NCBI RefSeq assembly: GCF_964199755.1 | Contig: NC_133907.1 | Span: forward strand, 4,407,001-4,471,000 | Reading direction: 5' to 3' | Source of the DNA: Larus michahellis | Lineage: Eukaryota > Chordata > Aves > Charadriiformes > Laridae | DNA: 64,000 nucleotides | Part shown: positions 51,826 through 63,350 of the stretch, in pieces | Layout: each line of letters begins with the position of its first letter | How positions within the stretch are numbered: the first letter of the stretch is position 1 | The notes under the pieces: model-generated | Told to the model about the DNA's origin: nothing | Databases searched by the model: none | What the model saw: only the letters and a program-made list of their open reading frames with translations | Position numbers and translations under genes: made by a program

Positions 51826-52110
51826 GGGATGAGATGGGACGGGACGGGATGGGACAGGATGAGATGGGATGGGATGGGATGGGATGGGATTGGATGGGAT
51901 GGGATAGGACGGGACGGGATGAGATGGGATGGGATGGGATGGGATGGGATGGGATGGGATGGGATGGGATGGGATGGGATGGGATGGGACGAGATGGGAT
52001 GGGTTGGCACAAGATGGGGTGGGATGGGATGGGATGGGATGGGATGGGATGGGATGGGATGGGATGGGATGGGATGGGAAGGGATGGGATGGGATGGGAA
52101 GGGACGGGAT
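51826..52110. repeat. (GGGAT)n pentanucleotide array
   Basis: About 285 bp and 57 pentamers, mostly GGGAT, with scattered GGGAC, GAGAT, GGATT and GGGAA variants. Two nearly pure blocks (51925-51987 and 52021-52079) flank a diverged centre with GTTGGCACAAGATGGGGT. Long open frames on both strands are a by-product of the repeat. Confidence 0.97.
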
Positions 52111-52887
52111 GCTCCAGCCGTACCTGTGGGAGCTCAGCGCTCCCTCCCCACCTCCAGGATACATCCTGCGCCGCTGGGGCACTGGGGCCAGGCAGGGAGG
52201 TCCAGCCCTGAGCACCGGGAGAGCCTTTTTATTTTTAACATCACCTCCTTTCCCTGCCCCCATCCCTGTATGGCCGCCCTGGGGCCAGGAAACCGTCCAC
52301 CAGTGTTTTATTTCGCTGCGTGCCGGTGGCTCAGGTGTGACGTGGGACTGGAAATGGATGGGGCTGAAATAGTTTGGGGATGATTTCACTGCCGTTATGG
52401 CTCAGGCCGGGGCTGTTACCGTGCAGCCCCTTCCGATTTTTATGACTTAATCTCTCCAAAGCTCCAGGCCTGATGGTTTTGGACTGGGGAGGAGGAGCGA
52501 GGGGCTCTTAGCAGGTCGTTACAGCAGAAATATGGAGAAGGTATTTGACAGGTATATGTAAATCCTGACAGGCCCGTCCTGCCGGCTTTCCCAGGATGGC
52601 TGCAGGGGCAGGGACAGAGGGAGGCACCGCCAGGTCCTGCCTGGGCTTTATGGGCAGGCGACACCTCCTCCACGTCCCCTGGGGATGTGGGGCAGTGGAT
52701 CCCCCCAGGCTCGCTGCCCCGCATGCTGGGGCTGCTTCTGCAGAGGCCCCCGCATGTCGTGACACATGTGAGTGCCACCGGCCCCGAGGCAGCATGTGCA
52801 CCGTGGATACCCCTCCTTGTCCTTCCCGTGCCGCCTGCCACGGCTGTCACTGCGCTGCACACCGGGGAGAGGGACGGGGTGGCATGA
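52111..52887. other. Spacer between simple-repeat arrays
   Basis: Ordinary GC-moderate sequence with no recognised gene or repeat. Confidence 0.4.
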
Positions 52888-53492
52888 AAGGGGTGTGTGT
52901 GTGCGCATCCGTGTGCGCGCGCATCCATGTGTGCGTGCATCCGTGTGTGCATGCATCTGTGTGTGCATCACAACGCATCTGTGTGCAAACGTGTGTGTGT
53001 GTGCGCGCGCATTTGTGTGTATCAGGGTGTGTGCATCCGCGTGTATATGCATCACTGCGTGCATCCGCGTGTGCATGTGCGTGCATCCCTGGGTGTCCGT
53101 GTGCGTGCATCTGAGTGCGTGTGTGCGCGCGTGTGTGTAGCCATGTGTGCGCATCTCTGCTTGTGCGTGGCCGTGGGCATGCCCCTTTTTGTGTGTGTGC
53201 ATGTGCGTGATTCTGCGTGTGCGTCCACGTGTGCATCTGTGTGTGTGCGTGCGTGCATCTGCCTGTACAAGCACACGCGTGTGTGTACGCGTGCGTGTGT
53301 GCATCCATGTCTGTGTGTGTGCATCTGCGTGTGTGTGTGTCTCTGTGCATCCATGCGTCGCCATGCATGTGTGCAGCCATGTGCGTGCACGTGTGTGTGC
53401 ATGCCTGCACTCATGTGTGTGTATCCGTGTGTGTGTATCTGTGTGCGTGTATCCCCCTGTGTGTGTCCGTGTGCACGCCCGTGCGCGTGTGT
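52888..53492. repeat. TG-rich alternating purine-pyrimidine array (TGTG/TGCATC/CGTG)
   Basis: About 600 bp of TG, CG and CA dinucleotides punctuated by CATC/CATG, with variants such as GTGTGCGTGCATCTG recurring without a strict period. Long antisense His/Thr and sense Cys/Val frames are artefacts of composition. Confidence 0.95.
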
Positions 53493-55067
53493 GTTCTGCT
53501 GGAGGATCGCTGGTCAGCTTTATAGACGTTCTGGTTTTTTTACGGCGTTACAGAGTGCTCGATGACATCACCCAAATATTAAAACAGCATGTGCCAGCCG
53601 GCCGGGCCCGGCGATGCGCTCCGAGCTCCGGGCTCACCGCTCCTGAGGCCGAAGCCACGGCAGAGCCGGGGGCACGTGGGACCCACTGGGGCGGCCAGTG
53701 ACAGCTCTGGGGCAGCCAGAACCGTCCCATCCTGGAGCACGCTGGAGGGGAGGGAACACCGACACGCGCCCGTGGACGCGCAGCCTGGATGAAGTCATCT
53801 CAGCTGGGATTTTAAGGGGGAATTCGAGCTTCCCGGTCCGTGTATTTTGGGTGCTCCCTGCCACACATCCCTGTGGTGGGGACATCGGTGGGAACGGGAA
53901 GATGCTGCCGGTGCTGGTCCCCGACCCGCGGCACCAGGCAGCTGCTCTACAGCTAGCGATAGGATTTTTTACTATTTTTTCCCCTCTTCCACTGAAAAAA
54001 AATTTAAAAAAAAAAAAAAAAGATTTATCAAAACCAAACCGGTTTGTGGGAAACAGCTCCAAAACATTTCCTGACTCGAGAAAAAGAGCATTGGAAAAAA
54101 AAAAAAAAAAGTTTCCAGGTTTTTTTAGATGGGAGTCAAAGCATTTCGAGATGTAACAGCATTCTGTGTTGCAGAGGTTAACCAAAGGGAAAAGGTTGAA
54201 ATGCGAAGAAAGGTTTCAAATGTTCCCAGCGCAACCTTTCCTGACTGAGCTGAAGAAAAGTTCCCAAACCTTCCCCAAACTTTCTGTTTTGCAGCCTGGT
54301 TTGGGAAAGGAAATGTTGGAAAATCTCAACGCTCCTTGCAGGACAGGAAAGGCACCATTTCCTCCGCGGCCATGCCCGGAGCGGCCAGCCGGGCGGCAGA
54401 GGAGCACGGGGTGATGATGGATGCTCTTCCCAGCTCTGCTCCCCAGCACTTTCCCAGCAGTTTCCCAGCAGCGGGCCCTGGGTGCTGGCAGGCGCGCCGA
54501 GCACCGCTCCGCCGGCTGCTGCAGGCAGAGGAGGGCGGCCGCCTGCAGGAACTTGGGGCCACAGTATTGTAAATATTACAGGTTTTGTGAAAGAAAAAGG
54601 AAATAAGCCAGCAAGGAGTCCTTAATGTGCCCTGGCAATTCTGCACAGCCCGAAACTCATTTTTTAAACCATTTCCCTCGCTGCGAGGTTCAGCCTCTCC
54701 ATCACTGGTGGAGTTCAGGCTGTGGTCTCCCAACATTGCCCCTGCCAGCCTCACGTCCCTCTCCCAGCTTTAGGGCCACCACCAACCCCTGGCCCTGCAG
54801 CCCCCCAGCCCCATGCCACCCATCCGCTCGCCCAACAACATGCTGGAGTCTCCTCGGGACCATAAGGGAGGCAGGTTTTGTCCCCTTTGCATGAGTCATG
54901 GGGGAGTCTGGGGGCTTGCTCTCTCTAGAGGCTCCCAGCTGAGCTGATCCCCACAGCCATCCATCAGACCCACTTTGTGCTCCTCTTCTGAGCTGAGCCA
55001 GCAACGCTGAGAGGCACTCAGAGGCCAAAGGATCATGGGAAGGTTTGATAGTGCTCTCCAGAGGTCA
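53493..55067. other. Non-coding interval with A-rich tracts
   Basis: No gene is recognised. A-rich runs occur at 53993-54021 and 54090-54110. Between 54030 and 54310 GGAAA/TTTCC-type words recur in both orientations. No domain is visible in any frame. Confidence 0.4.
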
Positions 55068-55375
55068 CCTAACTCAACCCAATACAACCCAACTCCATGC
55101 AACACAACTCAATACAACCAATATAACACAACCTAACCCAACACAAGCCAGACAATCCAATATAACCCAAAATAAGCCAACCCGACCGAAGGCTACCCAA
55201 CCCAACTGAAGACAACCCAACTGAAGACAACCCAACCTAGCCTAACCAACCCAACCCAACCAACCTCACCCAACCAACTCAACCTAGCCTACCTAACCTC
55301 ACCCAACACAACCCAACCAACCTGTCCCAAACTAACCCAACCAACTCAACATTGTCTACCCAACCCAACCCAAGT
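55068..55375. repeat. Degenerate CCAAC/AACCC pentamer array
   Basis: About 300 bp built of CCCAA, CCAAC and ACACAA-type words. The G-rich strand (GGTTG) is minus, the opposite of the GGGAT array. Confidence 0.95.
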
Positions 55376-58300
55376 AACTCGACCTCCCATGCAAAGCAAG
55401 CCTCCCCATTGCCTCCCATGCAGCCGAGCTCAACCCTTCTGGGATGTTGCAGGGGTTGGAAACCTCTCCCTCCTCCCCAGCTCAGCAGCCCCAGGGGGGG
55501 TGAGCCCGGCAGGGAGCTGAATCATGTCCCCCCCCACTGACGCGGGAGCGTCACAGACTGTCTGAGGTTCGTCAGGAGAGTCAGGCCAGGCCGCGCGGGG
55601 CCGTTCTGGGAAGCCGTCCAGCCATCCGCTGGAGAGAGGAGTCTGCCTAAAAATGACTCTCCTGGCTCCTCTCCACACTCCGACCGTCCCATATGGAACA
55701 AATGTACATTTTCCATCAATTGTTTGTATTTTTCATTTAAAGAAAGAAGGGGGTGGGGGGGTGGAAGACAGAAAGCAAGCGGGCTATACATATACGCGAA
55801 GCATCGGTGACAGCAGATAGGCCCCATCGCGGAGAGGGAGAAACACTGGCCTGCGTTCAAGAGACTCAAACGTATGGTATGAAACAATAAATTTTAAGTG
55901 TGTTTTGACATATTTGGTGGTCTCTGCCTCACGCTTAATGAGCGTTGGTCCATGTTACGGGGGAACCGCACAGCTCGGGGTGGTTGGCAGGCTGTGCTGG
56001 GGCCAGCGAGGCCGGAGGTAGACATCGAGGTGGTCCAGGCATGTGTGCCCCGAGGGGACGGGGCACGGGGACGTGGCACAGGGGACCGCGCCGGCACGCT
56101 GGGAGGAAGGGATGCTACGGGCACCGTGGCGCCTCAGCACCCGCAGGGGACGAGCTGCGTCAGCGGCGATGCCAACTTGCAGGAAGAAGCACCAGGAGGT
56201 GCAGTTGGGTTGTAGCCAGTGGTGGGGGACACCACGCAACGGTGATGTCCCAGGGCAGCATCCTTCGCCACCGCAGGGCTTGGGCAACCTGTGCTCGCAT
56301 CTCCGGGCTGGCTCCCAGCCGGGCTGCGCTGCTTTGCCTGCAGGAAGACCACGGGCTCCCGCATCCCCCGTCACGGCGGGGAGACAGCCCGAGAGGACAG
56401 GAGAAGCGGCAGGAGAGGCGAGCGCAGCCCTCCCGCGTCCCCCGCGTCCCCCGCCGCTGTGCCAGGCTGCCCGGCTCCCCCCGTCTGACAGGGCTTGATC
56501 AGAAAGATGGACATGAAAGTGGAGCTTGGCTCTGGTTTCTCTCTCATTCAGAACATTCAAAAACTATTAACTGTGGTGGGGGTAAGCAGGCAGCTGGTTT
56601 TAATATCGTGCTCTTCCAATTGTGTTGGCTTTTTTTTTTCCCCCTGCTTTTCGCGAGCACTTTAAGTGACATGGTTACATGTATTTGATTAAAAAGCTGT
56701 AATTCAACGAGTGCGTTTTCTTGTACTGTACAAAACGGCTTAAAGACACAGGATTTATTTATGGTGGTCTCCCGGTTTTCCAGCTCTGCCGAAAGACAAG
56801 ATGACAGGGAAATTGCGGATGGGGGGACGGGTAGCGGCAGAGGGGGACACACAATCCCGCCTGGCTTTCCCAGCACAGGGATCACAATCAGATCCTTTCC
56901 TCTGCTTAAGGCTCAGCCTGTTGCCACCAGCCTGGTCCTTGGGGCCCGCCACTGGTCCCAAAGGCACGAGCTCCTTTTCAGTGTCCCCAAGGTCGGGCCT
57001 CAGCTCACAGGGGCTGGCAGAGAAGGGACAGTGAGGAGGGGACGCCTGGGTTTGTCCAAACTGGTCCCCATCTCGCCTGCAGCAAGATGCTGAAGGACCT
57101 GGCGTTGCCGGGGGGGAGATATTTTCTGTCTGTGCCCAGCCCCTGTCCGTGCAGGGATGCTGCCAGCACCGAGGAGCCCGTCCCAAGACGGCAGCTCCTT
57201 TTCCTAAGGAGGAAAAAGCCTTTACGAGATCCCAGCGAGGAGCCGTGGCCCGATGCCGCCGAGAGCCCTGGATCATCTCCCGTTAACCCCAGCATCTCCC
57301 CCGGCAAAGCCACGGCTTGGAGCCACGGGCACCCACACCCTGTCGGTCTGACTGCTTCAAAAGCGACGTGTTTCACCCCAAAAGGCAGGCGGGAAGCTGC
57401 AGAGGAGGTGATGGGAGAGCTGGGGGGCTGCTCTGCACCCCCTCGAGCTCCCCGATAACCCCGTCTCCCCATTCTGCCGGCACCGAGGAGCCACAGCACG
57501 GCTGCGGGACGGACTCAGTGCCCTACGCCATCCCCGGGCTGGCTGCGTCCCTGTGCGTGTCCCTGGTTTGGGATGCAGGAGCGTGTGTGTGTGTGTGTGT
57601 GTGTGTGGAACACCAGCCCCACTACAGAAAGCAGCTCCACCCAGCACATCTTCACCCCTCTCACCCAGATTTGCTTATATATACTAAAAAATAACCCAGC
57701 CATACCTCCACCTCACCTGTCCCAAAGCCCCCCCACCCCCAACCCCCGCCAATGTGCAACCCTGCGGACACGGACACCAACCCCAGCATCACCCAGAAAC
57801 ACCCCAGGGCACCCCATCCATCCCCCCATCCCTGCCTGGGGGGGGTCCGGGGGCCACCCGGCTGCCGTCCATGCCGAGATATGTCTTTTCCTCGGCTCGC
57901 TCCTGCCCAGGGATCACCTGCAGTTCAGTTGATTTATGAACGGAGAATTTTTCAAGCTCCGTTTCCTTTTCATTGTTGTTTCAGTTGCTGCGCTCGCTTC
58001 CGCCCGCCTTTGAATAACTCCTGCCACGCTGCGAGCGGTGAGAAAGGCAGCGAGTAAACACTCACACTCGGCCCAGGAGCCGGGGGGCAAGAGCCTTCTC
58101 CCCTCCCCGAAACCAGGGGGCCGGGGGGCTGCCCACCGGCCGGTCCCACCTGCGGTGGGAGGATGCCGGGCTCAGAGCAAGCAAAGCCCAAAAGCGGATC
58201 CCTCTTTTCCCGCAGCTGCGGTTTGGGATGGGGAACAGCATCCCGGCCCCCCCACCCTGAGGCACAGCCCCTGGGAGGTTGCAGTCCCGTGGGGATGCTG

Positions 58301-61204
58301 CTCTCCCACACTGTGGCTTGCGGAGGGTGGGTATAGTGGGTGGTTTTGCCGGGGCGACCCTAAAAAGTCCCTTGAGGAGGGGGGGTTTATCTCTCCGGGA
58401 AGGGCAGGGTCCCCCAGCCCAGGGCTCTGCTCCACCGTGGCTGGGCTCAGGGGTGGTACCCAGCTCCATCCCCGTTCTCATGCCAGGGTGATGCCCAGGT
58501 GGAGGAGGGAGGGTGCCTTCACCCGGTGTCACCCCCCCACGGCGCAGAGAGGATGCTCTGGAGGGAGCTTGGGTTGATCTACAGCAAAACCCTTAAAGAA
58601 GAAAAAAAAAAAAGACATAATAAAAGGAAAGGAAAGAAACCCCATCCGCAATCTCAGCTCAGCCCAAGACCCACATCCCCACCGCTGCCACCTGCCAGCC
58701 CCGCTGCCACCCGCCTGCCCCCTCCCTGAGAAACAGCCCCCCACCAGCGCAGACCCCCAGCTGGGGAGGTGGGCAGCTGCCCGTCCCTGCCTGCGCCCAT
58801 TGTCCTGCCCTTCCTCCCCGCAGCCCCCCGCCGCCGCCCCGGGGCCGGGGGGGAAAACAGGAAGCTCCCCCCAGCACGCTGCTGCGGAAATGAGACAAGC
58901 GGGCTGGAGCGGCGGCGAGGACGGCGGGAGGAAGCGGACGGGATATTTGGAACCGACGGCAAATTCTTGGGCTTATCTCTGCGCCGCAGAGGCCCAGGAG
59001 TCCTTACAAAACAGCGCCCAGCTGGAGCGAGGCCCGCGGCCGGGGACGCGTCCTCGTCCCCGTGCCACCGCCCCTGGTACCCTGCTTGGCGGTGGGATGC
59101 TGGTGGCAGGGTGGGGACGTCTGCCTGGCATGGTGGGTGGCACCTGCATGCCTTTGGTGGTGGCAGGAGGGACGTGACGCCTTGCTGTGGGGTGAGGATG
59201 GGGGTGGGCAGCCCCTGGGCTGAGTGGTCCCCAGGTTTCACGTCCCATCCTTCATCATGGATTTGGGGACCGGAGCGCCCGCAGCATCCCTAAAGCCTGG
59301 GTAAAAATCCCATTGGTTTGTAAGTCTCCAGGGCACAAGTGCCCCCTTGCCTATGGGGAATTGTTCCCCGTCCTGCCCGCAGTCTGCGCTGGGATGCCAC
59401 GAGCCCGTCACCTCCCCTTCCGCGCCCGCAGGCACCGGGGCAGAGCTGGGATGCAGGATGCTGGTCCCCTGCCCGCCCTGCGCCCTGCGCTGCCTGCCCG
59501 CGAAGGGTTACGGCCAGCCCGGCTTGCTCCAATTCAGCCCTTCCAGCTGCTGCTCGCCGTTTTGTTGGGTTTTAATTATTTTTTGTAACAATGCTGCCTT
59601 ACTTTATATTCAGCATGTTGGGCCTGGCTGGGGAATAGAAAGCGGGTCCGGGCTGGGAGCGCCCGACCCAAAGGCAAAGGTTTCTGCAGCGCTTCCTAAA
59701 AGCGGGCAGCTGCCTGCTGCAGGCAGGGAAGCTGGGCTGGGATGGTGGCATCTTCCCAGGGGAGCCAGGAACGCCGCCAGCGCCCAGAGAGCCACAGTGG
59801 GTCTTTGCTGGGGTCGGCCCCTCGTTTGTTAATTGGTTGTAAAAATTAGGCAGGAGCCCTGCAGTGGGCAGCGAGAGCAGCCGGGGAGCAGCACCGGGAG
59901 CGACTTGAGATGGGGCACTGCCATCGCCGAGTGTCCCCACACCCGGTGGGGACCCCGCCCGCCCCCGCCGAAGGCACCCAGTGTGATGGGAGCAAGGAGG
60001 TACCCATGGAGCCGGAGAGCACTGGCAGTCTGGGTGATGCCCGTGGCCGGGACCCGCTGGGGAAGGCTGCCATGGCCAGTGGAGCCAAATTTGGTGGCCT
60101 GGGGGGGGGCAGGGTGTGACGGGTCACCCTGGCAGAGGCTGAGACTCCTCCTCTGCGGGGAGGAGGACAAAGGATGGAAGCGGCTGCCCCGTTGCAACAC
60201 ATCCCCGGGTGAGCACAATGGAAATGCCATCCTCCGTCTTGTGAAACAGGAACCTCATATGATCTCGCTGAAGGCTGGGGACACTCTTGTAGGTCTGAGC
60301 GTGACGCTCCCCGGGCTCCTTTCTCCACCCGCGGTGAACAGGGACGGCGGGGACTCCCCCAGTGCACCCCTGCCCCGGTGAGGACCAAGCTGCGACCGCC
60401 GGCCCCAGCAACGCCAGGAGCAGGGGCTCAGAGGTGACCTGACGGAGGAAAGCGATGCCCTGGAACCCACCCTGGGGCCAAAATGCACCAAGGTGTCCCC
60501 CGGCCCCACCGAAACACCGTCCCATGGAGCCACATGCACCCGTAGCCCCACTGATCATCTCCCCGCGGCCCCGCTTGAGGGCTCCTAAATAAACTTCGTT
60601 CTCCCTTTATGTTCTTGACCCCAGATTTAATTAGACCCCCCGCTTCCTGCCTATATGAAAAATCACTTCCCCGAGCAGGTGGCTGCGATACCGCCGGGGC
60701 TGCTGTTGTTTTCTTCGGGGGTGGGGGGAAGGTGGTAAATGGGGGGAAGAGTTTGTTGTTTATTTTTATATTTACAAAGCGCAGCTTTTTCCTGGTGCCG
60801 GGCATCGGAAGAGTGGCAGGATGTGACCTTCATCCATCTCCTCCTCGCTCACACAATACGGCCGCGAGCGCCGCGGGCCGTCGCCGGCATTGTCCCCCCG
60901 CGGCCGACGGGCACCTCCCGCGTCGCCCCGCCGGCACCTGGCGCCCGCCGGCACCCGGCACCACTGCCCCCCTGCCTGGCCCCCGCCGCCCCACACACAT
61001 GCACAGGGGGAAAAAAAAAAAAGGAATAATAAAAAAAAAAATAAAATGGCAAGGTTGCCGGTTTCCTCTCTGGAAAACAAGTGGGAGCCCCACGCGGGGC
61101 GGCAGCGTGGGAAGGAGGGAGCGGGGTCCCGTCGGGTCCCCTGGGAACCTGCCCTTCTCGGGGAGGGGGGGGAGGGGTGGCCAGGGCACACTGCCCCCTC
61201 CTTT
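55376..61204. other. Non-coding interval with several AT-rich islands
   Basis: No gene is recognised. AT-rich islands at 55690-55920, 56505-56765 and 60585-60790 contrast with GC-rich flanks. A (GT)n run lies at 57583-57606 and A-rich tracts at 58600-58640 and 61010-61045. An isolated AATAAA at 60587 has no associated gene. Confidence 0.4.
55690..55920. promoter_or_regulatory. AT-rich candidate regulatory island downstream of SOX18
   Basis: It contains TCAATTGTTTG and AAACAATAAA (SOX-like cores on both strands) and a GTATTTTTCATTTAA stretch, between two GC-rich segments, 7.6 kb downstream of SOX18. Enhancer activity is inferred only. Confidence 0.25.
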
Positions 61205-61750
61205 GCCCTGTGCATGGGGCAAACAAGCCCTTTTCCTTCATGCGTGGGGCAAAAGAGCCCTTCTCCCCCCTCCCATGCATGGGGTAAATGAGCCCTTTTC
61301 CTCCGCGCATGGGGCAAATGAGCTCTTTTCCTCCCTGTATGGGGCAAACAAGCCCCTTTCCCCACCACGTATGGGGCAAATGAGCCCTTTTCCCCTGTGC
61401 ATGGGGCAAACAAGCCCTTTTCCCCCCATGCGTGGGGCAAATTAATCTTTTCCCCTTGTGCATGGGGCAAAAGAGTCCTTTTTCCCTGTGCATGGGGCAA
61501 ATGAGCCCTTTTCTTCCATGCATGGGGTAAATGAGCCTTTTTCCCCCTGTACACGGGGCAAACAAGCCCTTTCCCCCCCCCATGCCTGGGGTGAACGAGC
61601 CCTTTTCCTCCACATGTGGGGCAAATGAGCCCTTTTCCCACCGTGTGTGGGGCAAATGAATCTTGTCCCCTTGTGCATGGGGCAAAAGAGTCTTTTTTTC
61701 CCTTGTGCACGGCAGAAATGAGCTCTTTTCCCCCCCGTGCATGGGGCCAA
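61205..61750. repeat. 30-bp minisatellite, about 18 copies
   Basis: Repeat units read GCATGGGGCAAATGAGCCC followed by TTTTCCTCC-type pyrimidines, at about 30-bp spacing. Variants are CAAACAAG, CAAAAGAG, TAAATGAG and GTGAACGAG. Since 30 is divisible by three, frames stay open on both strands (minus-strand decapeptide of the type KGLICPMHGG). It has no start context, introns or domain to suggest a real protein. Confidence 0.95.
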
Positions 61751-62604
61751 AGCCCGCCACGGCGAGGAGGGGGTGCAGACATCTGTTTCCCCCCCCAGCC
61801 CTAAGCTCCTGGGGAGCACCCAGCAGGCAAGAGCCCACCCAAACCCCAGCAGGGACTCGCAGAGCGGGTGCTGCTCCCCGTTCCCCATCCCACGCGGCTC
61901 CTCCAGCCTTCTGGAGCATCCCGGTCCCCGCGGGGGCTATAGCGGCACGGGGCCGGCAACCAGCTGGAGCAGCTGCTTGCCGGCTCCGGCTGCCGGTGGA
62001 GCTGCGATGGGCTGCTCGGCACAGCCGGCCTCGGCACGGGGCTGGCGCTGCCTGGCCTCCCCGGGCCCAGCGTGGGACGGGTGAAGACGTAATGAAGTGA
62101 AATCTGCTTTCTTTCATTCTTCTCAAGAAGCACCGCGCTATAGAGGGCTGCGCAGCCCCTCGATCGGGGGAGAGGCGCGCTCCGACCCCGACTCCATCCA
62201 TTTTTGCAAATTAGTGTCCGCGGGGACAAATATTTGATGTGACTCACCCCCCCCCACCCCCCCCCAAACCTAACGCTGGCACTCGCATGCTACTTTCTGG
62301 TGGTGTCACCACCCCAAATAAATAATATCGGGGTATTTTACACAGCCAAAGGGTCTGTCACCCAGGAGCATCTTCCCCAGCCGGCCGAGCTCTGCTCTGG
62401 AGCAGCCCAAGACCCTGGGCTGGCCCTGCCCAGGGGGGTCAAGGAGGGGTGGGCACAGCGGGTGAGAGTCCCGGCTACTCCCTGGCACCGCAGCCCACAG
62501 CCCGGTGGAGCGAGCTGGCACAGGGCTGGCATGTCCCAGTGCCCTGCTCAAAGCCTGGCCCCGTGGCAATGAAACTCAGCCGCTTCTGGAGCAGAGGGTG
62601 GTGC

Positions 62605-62696
62605 CAGCGCAGGCACGGCACGTAGCACGGCGTGGCGTGGCACAGCATGGCCTGGCACTCAACACAGCACGGCACGGCACGGCATGGCATGGCACC
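62605..62696. repeat. GGCAC/GGCAT pentanucleotide array
   Basis: About 90 bp of degenerate GGCAC, GGCAT and GGCGT pentamers with small interruptions. Confidence 0.85.
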
Positions 62697-63039
62697 GGGA
62701 CAAGCCTCGTGCTTGCAGAAATGCCACCCAGAGCCGCCAGCACCTGGGGGCCACTTTAGTCTCAACCCAGCCGGGCATTCAAAAGCAGAGCGGGGCGGTT
62801 TATTCCTTATTTATCCCATAATTCACCGGCATGCCCCCATCTCACGAGCCGGTCGGGCCCCATCCCATTCAGGAGCACAGGTGCAGCCCCGCCGGGGCTC
62901 AGCACCCATCGCCCCAGCGCGGACCCCCCCCGGCACCCATGGGACCCCCACCCCACAGGACCCCTACCCGTGGGTCCGGCGGGCCATGGGTGCCCAGCCG
63001 GGCGCGGGGCGGGCAGCACGCTCGCGCCCGCGCTGCTCG

Positions 63040-63350
63040 GCACAGTTGGTTATCGTTACATTTGGCATCGGTCGCTTCCATTGGGCTCAATAGGGGAGGG
63101 AGAGAGAAAAAGGAAAACTCAGCTCAGGGCGATTTAATAAGTTCAGTGTTACGAGCTGGGGAAAAGCTGTGGAACACACAAGTGGTAACGCAGGATTAAT
63201 CTTTCCTTTAGTCTTGGGAATTATGTTTTCATTAATCCTAATTTTTCCAGATGTTTCACTCCTTATACCATGCTCTTCAAAGCCTCTGTGGCTGCAAATT
63301 CTAATGAAGCCATGAGAACATTTTAAAGAGAAAGATTCAAAGCTTAAATT
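63040..63350. promoter_or_regulatory. AT-rich conserved-looking non-coding island
   Basis: About 310 bp of balanced AT-rich, repeat-free sequence in a GC-rich, repeat-rich context. It includes the palindromic GGATTAATC at 63193-63201 and a TAATCC at 63233-63238, both OTX/PITX/GSC-type cores. Regulatory role and conservation are inferred. Confidence 0.3.

Noticed and set aside
51697-53364. Ser-His-Pro-Ile-Pro repeat and His-Thr repeat frames
   Set aside because: Translations of the GGGAT and TG arrays, not genes.
60587-60592. AATAAA as the 3' end of an unseen gene
   Set aside because: No coding exon or supporting structure upstream on the plus strand.
61205-61750. Possible CRISPR-like array
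   Set aside because: Units are contiguous degenerate tandem repeats without unique spacers, in a vertebrate genome.
60849-62201. 450-residue minus-strand open frame with Cys/His repeats
   Set aside because: It is produced by the 30-bp minisatellite; no spaced zinc-finger motif, splice structure or conserved domain.
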